DNA from: Larkinella sp. C7
Lineage (GTDB): Bacteria > Bacteroidota > Bacteroidia > Cytophagales > Spirosomataceae
Assembly: GCF_006149005.1 (NCBI RefSeq)
Contig: NZ_VBSL01000003.1
Location: forward strand, 62,001-126,000
Reading direction: 5' to 3'
Length of the DNA stretch: 64,000 nucleotides
Part shown: positions 60,602 to 64,000 of the stretch, piece by piece
Layout: each line of letters opens with the position of its first letter
How positions within the stretch are numbered: position 1 is the stretch's first letter
Program-made: the position numbers and the translations under genes
Notes under the pieces: model-generated
Seen by the model: the letters and a program-made list of their open reading frames with translations, nothing else
The model's database searches: none
What the model was told of the DNA's origin: nothing

Positions 60602-61933
60602 ATGAACCCAAATATTCCACGTACCGACCGCAAACGCGTAGTGATTGTGGGAGCAGGGTTCGGCGGCTTGCAACTGGCGCGCAAACTTTCCAGCCGCAAA
60701 GAATTTCAGGTCGTTCTGATCAACAAGCATAATTTCCACGAATTTCAGCCGCTCTATTACCAGGTGGCGACCTCGGGACTGGAAGCCAGCTCCATCCTCT
60801 TTCCCTTGCGGGCGGTTTTTCAAAATTGTAAGAACGTTCACATCCGCGTCACCACCGTGACGGCGGTTCATCCTGATACCAAAACCGTCGATACCGACTT
60901 AGGACCCATCGACTACGACTATCTTGTCGTGGCCACCGGAGCCGATACCAATTTTTTCGGTATGAAGAACATCATCGAGCGCGCGTTGCCGATGAAGTCG
61001 GTCTCTGAGGCAATTGCGCTTCGAAACCGGGTGCTGCAAAATTTTGAAGATGCCCTTTCCGTCGATACCTTAGATGAAAAAGAAGGTTTTTTGAATGTGG
61101 TCGTAGTGGGCGGAGGGCCTACGGGTGTCGAGTTATGCGGAACCTTTGCGGAGATGCGGAAAACCGTTCTGCCGAGCGATTACCCGGAACTGGATTTCAG
61201 GATGATGCAGATTTACCTGATCGAGTCCGGGGCGGAACTGCTGGGGCCGATGTCGGTCGAGTCGCAGGTGAAATCACAGCAGTACCTCGAAAAGTTGGGT
61301 GTCATCGTTAAACTCAATACCCGCGTTCAGGATTTCGACGGTCGGCTGGTTCACATGGCCGACGGGTCCACGATTCGGACGAACAACCTGGTTTGGGCGG
61401 CTGGCGTAAAAGCCAATCCGTTGAACGGGTTGCCAACCGAAGCGATGGGCCGTGGGGGGCGTTTGCTCGTCAACCGGTTCAGTCAGGTGCAGGGATTCAC
61501 GGATATTTTTGCTCTGGGCGACATGGCGTTGATGACGGAAGAAAAATACCCGAACGGCCACCCGCAAATTGCGCAACCGGCGATTCAGCAGGGCAAACAC
61601 CTCGCAAAAAATCTGGTGCGGATGGGTAAGGATCAACCGATGGAACCGTTTACCTATAAGGATTTGGGAACGATGGCGACAATTGGTCGCGGAAAAGCGG
61701 TCGTTGATCTGCCTTTTTGGAGCTTTCAGGGCGTTTTTGCGTGGATGGTCTGGCTTTTTGTGCACCTTATGGCCATTGTTGGCGTTAAGAACCGGTTGCT
61801 CATTCTGGTCAACTGGGCGTGGAATTACCTCAGCGACGACCAATCGCTGCGGCTGATTATCAAACCCAAACTCCCGAAAGGCAATATGGAAGCCATCCAG
61901 AAGAAAGTAGAAGACCAGTTAATCACAAAATAA
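60602..61933 (+). CDS. ndh: Type II NADH:quinone oxidoreductase-like flavoprotein
   Basis: A 443-residue FAD enzyme that passes electrons from NADH to quinone without pumping protons. The FAD site is RVVIVGAGFGGLQLARKLSS, the NADH site is VVVVGGGPTGVELCGTFAEM, and the FAD-ribityl Asp is in DIFALGDMALM. The quinone-site region QPAIQQGKHLAKNL matches NDH-2. A hydrophobic tail (VFAWMVWLFVHLMAIVGVKN) would anchor it to the membrane. It lies close to nuoA and nuoB, so the two NADH dehydrogenase types are neighbours. Confidence 0.9.
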   Translation: MNPNIPRTDRKRVVIVGAGFGGLQLARKLSSRKEFQVVLINKHNFHEFQPLYYQVATSGLEASSILFPLRAVFQNCKNVHIRVTTVTAVHPDTKTVDTDLGPIDYDYLVVATGADTNFFGMKNIIERALPMKSVSEAIALRNRVLQNFEDALSVDTLDEKEGFLNVVVVGGGPTGVELCGTFAEMRKTVLPSDYPELDFRMMQIYLIESGAELLGPMSVESQVKSQQYLEKLGVIVKLNTRVQDFDGRLVHMADGSTIRTNNLVWAAGVKANPLNGLPTEAMGRGGRLLVNRFSQVQGFTDIFALGDMALMTEEKYPNGHPQIAQPAIQQGKHLAKNLVRMGKDQPMEPFTYKDLGTMATIGRGKAVVDLPFWSFQGVFAWMVWLFVHLMAIVGVKNRLLILVNWAWNYLSDDQSLRLIIKPKLPKGNMEAIQKKVEDQLITK

Positions 61934-61936
61934 TAA

Positions 61937-61957
61937 ATGGTCAACTTGTTTGACCAT
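61937..61957. promoter_or_regulatory. Candidate operator palindrome
   Basis: ATGGTCAA cttgt TTGACCAT is a perfect 8-bp inverted repeat. It overlaps the -33 TTTG (61949) of the promoter for the hydroxylase gene, so a bound regulator could block or recruit polymerase. It could instead act as the end of the ndh transcript, but there is no T-run. Confidence 0.4.
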
Positions 61958-61981
61958 CTGTTGAAAAGTAGTTTAAATTTG
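61949..61981 (+). promoter_or_regulatory. Bacteroidota promoter, TTTG-N21-TAAATTTG
   Basis: A -33 TTTG at 61949-61952 and an exact -7 TAAATTTG at 61974-61981 are 21 bases apart, a good match to the Bacteroidota housekeeping promoter. The hydroxylase ATG is at 62044. Confidence 0.6.
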
Positions 61982-62043
61982 CAGTTTACACACCCGCGCC
62001 CCGGCGTTCCCCACGTTTTGGCGGCATTTAATTCTATCACAGT

Positions 62044-62664
62044 ATGGAACAAACGATAACCAAAACCAGACCTAAAAATAGTGGCACCAAGCCGTTGTTT
62101 GAGAACCCCATTCTTGAACGATTGTCACGTACCCACATTGCGGTTCCGATCACGATTTACCTGGTAACGTCCACACTCTTCTGCTGGTACGCTTTTGCGT
62201 ATACGGAAATGTCGGCTCTCTGGATTACTTTCCTGTTTTTTGCGGGCATCACCGTTTTTACGCTGGTCGAATACGCCGTTCACCGGGGCGTATTCCACAT
62301 GGAAACCGACACGCCAACGAAGGCTAAAATTCAGTATACCTTCCACGGCATTCACCACGAGTATCCGAAAGACAAAACCCGGCTGGCGATGCCCCCGGCT
62401 GCGGCCGTATTCGTAGCGTCTGCGTTGTTTGGCGTTCTTTTTCTGTTGCTGGGCGAAGCTTCTTACGCGTTTTTTCCCGGTTTTCTGGTCGGCTATTCGG
62501 GCTATTTGTTCGTGCATTTCATCGTTCATGCCTACGCTCCACCCAAGAATTTCTTTAAGTGGCTGTGGATCAATCACTCGGTTCACCACTACAAGAGCCA
62601 CGAAAAGAATTACGGCGTTTCGTCGCCCTTGTGGGACCACATTTTTGGAACGTACATGAAATAA
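62044..62664 (+). CDS. Fatty acid hydroxylase / sterol desaturase-family protein
   Basis: A 206-residue membrane di-iron enzyme. The His clusters are EYAVHRGVFHME, YTFHGIHHEYPKDK, VHFIVHAY and INHSVHHYKSHEKNYG. This arrangement is closest to fatty acid 2-hydroxylases, which use oxygen to hydroxylate sphingolipid or sulfonolipid acyl chains; Bacteroidota make such lipids. Four hydrophobic segments are seen (IAVPITIYLVTSTLFCWYAF, LWITFLFFAGITVFTLVEYA). It has its own promoter and lies 6 bases ahead of nuoA, so nuoA is probably co-transcribed. Confidence 0.85.
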   Translation: MEQTITKTRPKNSGTKPLFENPILERLSRTHIAVPITIYLVTSTLFCWYAFAYTEMSALWITFLFFAGITVFTLVEYAVHRGVFHMETDTPTKAKIQYTFHGIHHEYPKDKTRLAMPPAAAVFVASALFGVLFLLLGEASYAFFPGFLVGYSGYLFVHFIVHAYAPPKNFFKWLWINHSVHHYKSHEKNYGVSSPLWDHIFGTYMK

Positions 62665-62670
62665 CGTCGC

Positions 62671-63141
62671 ATGTTATCCGACTTCGGAATCATTCTATTG
62701 TTCATCATTACCGGCCTGGCGTTCGTTGGGCTGGTTTTGTTTGTTGGGAGTCTGTTGCGTCCCAACCGCCCCAACATCGAAAAGCAAACCACCTACGAGT
62801 CCGGCGAAGAACCGGTTGGCAATGCCAATGTGCAGTTTAACGTCCGGTTTTACGTGGTCGCCCTTATTTTTGTTTTGTTCGACGTCGAACTGGTTTTTTT
62901 GTTTCCGTGGGCTACGGTTTTTGGAAAAAAGGCCTTGATCGAAGAAACGAACGGCTTGTGGGGCTGGCTTTCGCTGGCGGAAATGGTCATCTTTGTGGCT
63001 CTTCTGGCCTTGGGGCTGGCGTATGTCTGGGCCAAGGGCTTTCTGGATTGGGTGAAACCGGAACCGAAAGTGCCGGAAATGAAAACCGCCGTACCGGTTT
63101 CGCTGTACGAAAAAGTGAATCAGAAATATAAAAATAGTTGA
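62671..63141 (+). CDS. nuoA: NADH-quinone oxidoreductase subunit A
   Basis: A 156-residue membrane subunit of complex I with three helices. The family core is KQTTYESGEEPVGNANVQFN, VRFYVVALIFVLFDVELVFL, FPWATVF, followed by EMVIFVALLALGLAYVWAKG. The charged loop with YESG-x-E-P contributes to the quinone site. The tail (FLDWVKPEPKVPEMKTAVPV) is longer than in E. coli. Hairpin copy G separates it from nuoB. Confidence 0.93.
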   Translation: MLSDFGIILLFIITGLAFVGLVLFVGSLLRPNRPNIEKQTTYESGEEPVGNANVQFNVRFYVVALIFVLFDVELVFLFPWATVFGKKALIEETNGLWGWLSLAEMVIFVALLALGLAYVWAKGFLDWVKPEPKVPEMKTAVPVSLYEKVNQKYKNS

Positions 63142-63142
63142 T

Positions 63143-63209
63143 CGGTTTACGGTTTTCAGTTTACGGTTCAGTACTTGACAATTTACCGTAAACTGAAAAC
63201 CGTAAACCG
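63143..63209. repeat. Word-repeat hairpin, copy G
   Basis: Arms 63143-63167 and 63185-63209 are a perfect 25-bp inverted repeat with a 17-base loop. The arm word is TTTACGGTTTTCAGTTTACGG, internally repeated (TTTACGG occurs twice). It begins 2 bases after the nuoA stop and ends 14 bases before the nuoB ATG, so it could lower nuoB expression or protect the nuoA message. Confidence 0.92.
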
Positions 63210-63223
63210 TATACAGTTAAAAA

Positions 63224-63772
63224 ATGAGCGGTTTACTCGATCAACGATTCAAATCCGGCGAAGGTGGGGTGTTGCTGACCACGGCCGAAGACCTCCTGAA
63301 CTGGGCGCGGCTTTCGTCGCTGTGGCCAATGGGCTTCGGGCTGGCCTGCTGCGCCATCGAAATGATGCAAACCTTCGCGTCGGGCTACGACCTGGAGCGG
63401 TTCGGAATTTTCCCCCGGCCTTCGCCCCGGCAGTCGGACGTCATGATCGTGTCCGGCACCGTGACGTTCAAGATGGCCGACCGCATCCGGCGTCTCTACG
63501 AACAAATGCCCGAACCGCGTTACGTGATTTCGATGGGGTCGTGTTCCAACTGCGGAGGGCCCTACTGGCAGCACGGTTACCACGTCGTGAAGGGCGTGGA
63601 CCGGATCATTCCCGTCGATGTGTATGTGCCGGGCTGTCCACCGCGCCCCGAAGCCCTGATTGGCGGTTTTCTGAAATTGCAGGAAAAAATCCGCAACAGC
63701 AGCCTGCGGGACGAACCGGCACCGACGGCCCTGTTGGCGATGGAAGCCGACGAAATGGAAGCCGTGAAGTAA
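63224..63772 (+). CDS. nuoB: NADH-quinone oxidoreductase subunit B
   Basis: A 182-residue peripheral subunit of complex I that binds cluster N2, the last iron-sulfur cluster before quinone. The four Cys are in [11 protein letters not shown] (residues 42 and 43), [13 protein letters not shown] (107) and [13 protein letters not shown] (138). [20 protein letters not shown] and [10 protein letters not shown] are family standards. The next gene is a lipoprotein and not nuoC, so the rest of complex I must lie elsewhere. Confidence 0.94.
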   Translation: MSGLLDQRFKSGEGGVLLTTAEDLLNWARLSSLWPMGFGLACCAIEMMQTFASGYDLERFGIFPRPSPRQSDVMIVSGTVTFKMADRIRRLYEQMPEPRYVISMGSCSNCGGPYWQHGYHVVKGVDRIIPVDVYVPGCPPRPEALIGGFLKLQEKIRNSSLRDEPAPTALLAMEADEMEAVK

Positions 63773-63851
63773 CTTTTGTTGAAAAGAGTCGAATGTACTC
63801 CAACCAATTAAAGGATTAAAGGGTCATATCGTTTAACAAATGCTAACACGT

Positions 63852-64000
63852 ATGAAAACGATCCTGAGCACCCTGATGGTGCTGTGCTTCGCAGCCTGCA
63901 CCGAAGACGATTCCACTTCCGGCCCCGAACTCCGGTCGGAGGTCATGCTGTATCCCAACGGACTGGCGTATGACGGTTGTCAGGCGCATGTGGCCCTGAA
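63852..64000 (+). CDS. Lipoprotein, N-terminal part only
   Basis: An open frame that runs off the window end. MKTILSTLMVLCFAACTEDD is a signal with a good lipobox (FAAC, Cys at residue 16). The next 30 residues (SGPELRSEVMLYPNGLAYDG) give no family. An ATG four codons upstream at 63840 is also possible. Confidence 0.6.
   Translation, partial: MKTILSTLMVLCFAACTEDDSTSGPELRSEVMLYPNGLAYDGCQAHVAL

Overview
The window looks like chromosome of a Bacteroidota bacterium of the order Cytophagales, most like the Spirosomataceae (Spirosoma/Larkinella type). The reasons are a FecI sigma, FecR and SusC/SusD set, several -7 boxes of the Bacteroidota type TAnnTTTG, a fused CcoNO oxidase subunit, many lipoproteins, and GC near 55%. 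This placement is inferred from gene content, not from a marker gene. I see no rRNA, tRNA, CRISPR array, prophage or intact insertion sequence.

Layout. 0-5.3 kb: secreted and envelope proteins with an ECF sigma factor and a membrane-anchored beta-barrel partner. 5.5-13.3 kb: a CE15-type esterase, an ene-reductase with an ArsR regulator, an AAA ATPase that starts inside a 61-bp palindrome, a repeat-rich surface protein, a WYL regulator with GyrI-like and VOC proteins, and a MITE-like repeat. 13.3-18.9 kb: housekeeping genes (Nudix, ruvX, def, omega-amidase, aminotransferase, ahcY). 18.9-30.8 kb: a full cbb3 oxidase locus on the minus strand (ccoS, fused ccoNO, a short ccoQ, ccoP, ccoG, ccoH, a SafE-type protein), then a desaturase, an oxidoreductase, the copper ATPase ccoI and the divergent hemN. 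30.8-36.1 kb: envelope genes, an L,D-transpeptidase, a flavin-binding-fold protein, a lone FixH-like domain and two universal stress proteins. 36.4-43.7 kb: ECF sigma, FecR, SusC, SusD. 43.9-56.3 kb: PEP synthase, a receiver/ATPase protein, a third stress protein, SDR, PfkB-type sugar kinase, CPBP protease, a thioredoxin fold, then a PAS histidine kinase overlapping a receiver-CRP fusion. 56.3-64 kb: a Uma2 remnant, a DUF3267 protein, an M1 peptidase, a split 5'-nucleotidase, type II NADH dehydrogenase, a fatty acid hydroxylase, nuoA, nuoB and the start of a lipoprotein.

How the parts fit. The cbb3 oxidase with its assembly factors, oxygen-independent haem synthesis, stress proteins, PEP synthase and sugar kinase form a low-oxygen gene set. 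Between or beside these genes are sites of the form TGAY-N4-RTCA, the pattern read by CRP/FNR/FixK proteins. The PAS kinase plus receiver-CRP fusion at 53.6-56.2 kb is the best candidate controller: it would act as FixL plus a one-protein FixJ/FixK.

The other unusual layer is a family of short hairpin repeats built from repeated words such as GAGTGAAGAGTTAAGA. Six of the seven copies lie within 12 bases of a stop codon. The seventh lies inside ccoG, where it is read through in frame as about 44 extra residues, much like the palindromic elements of Rickettsia.
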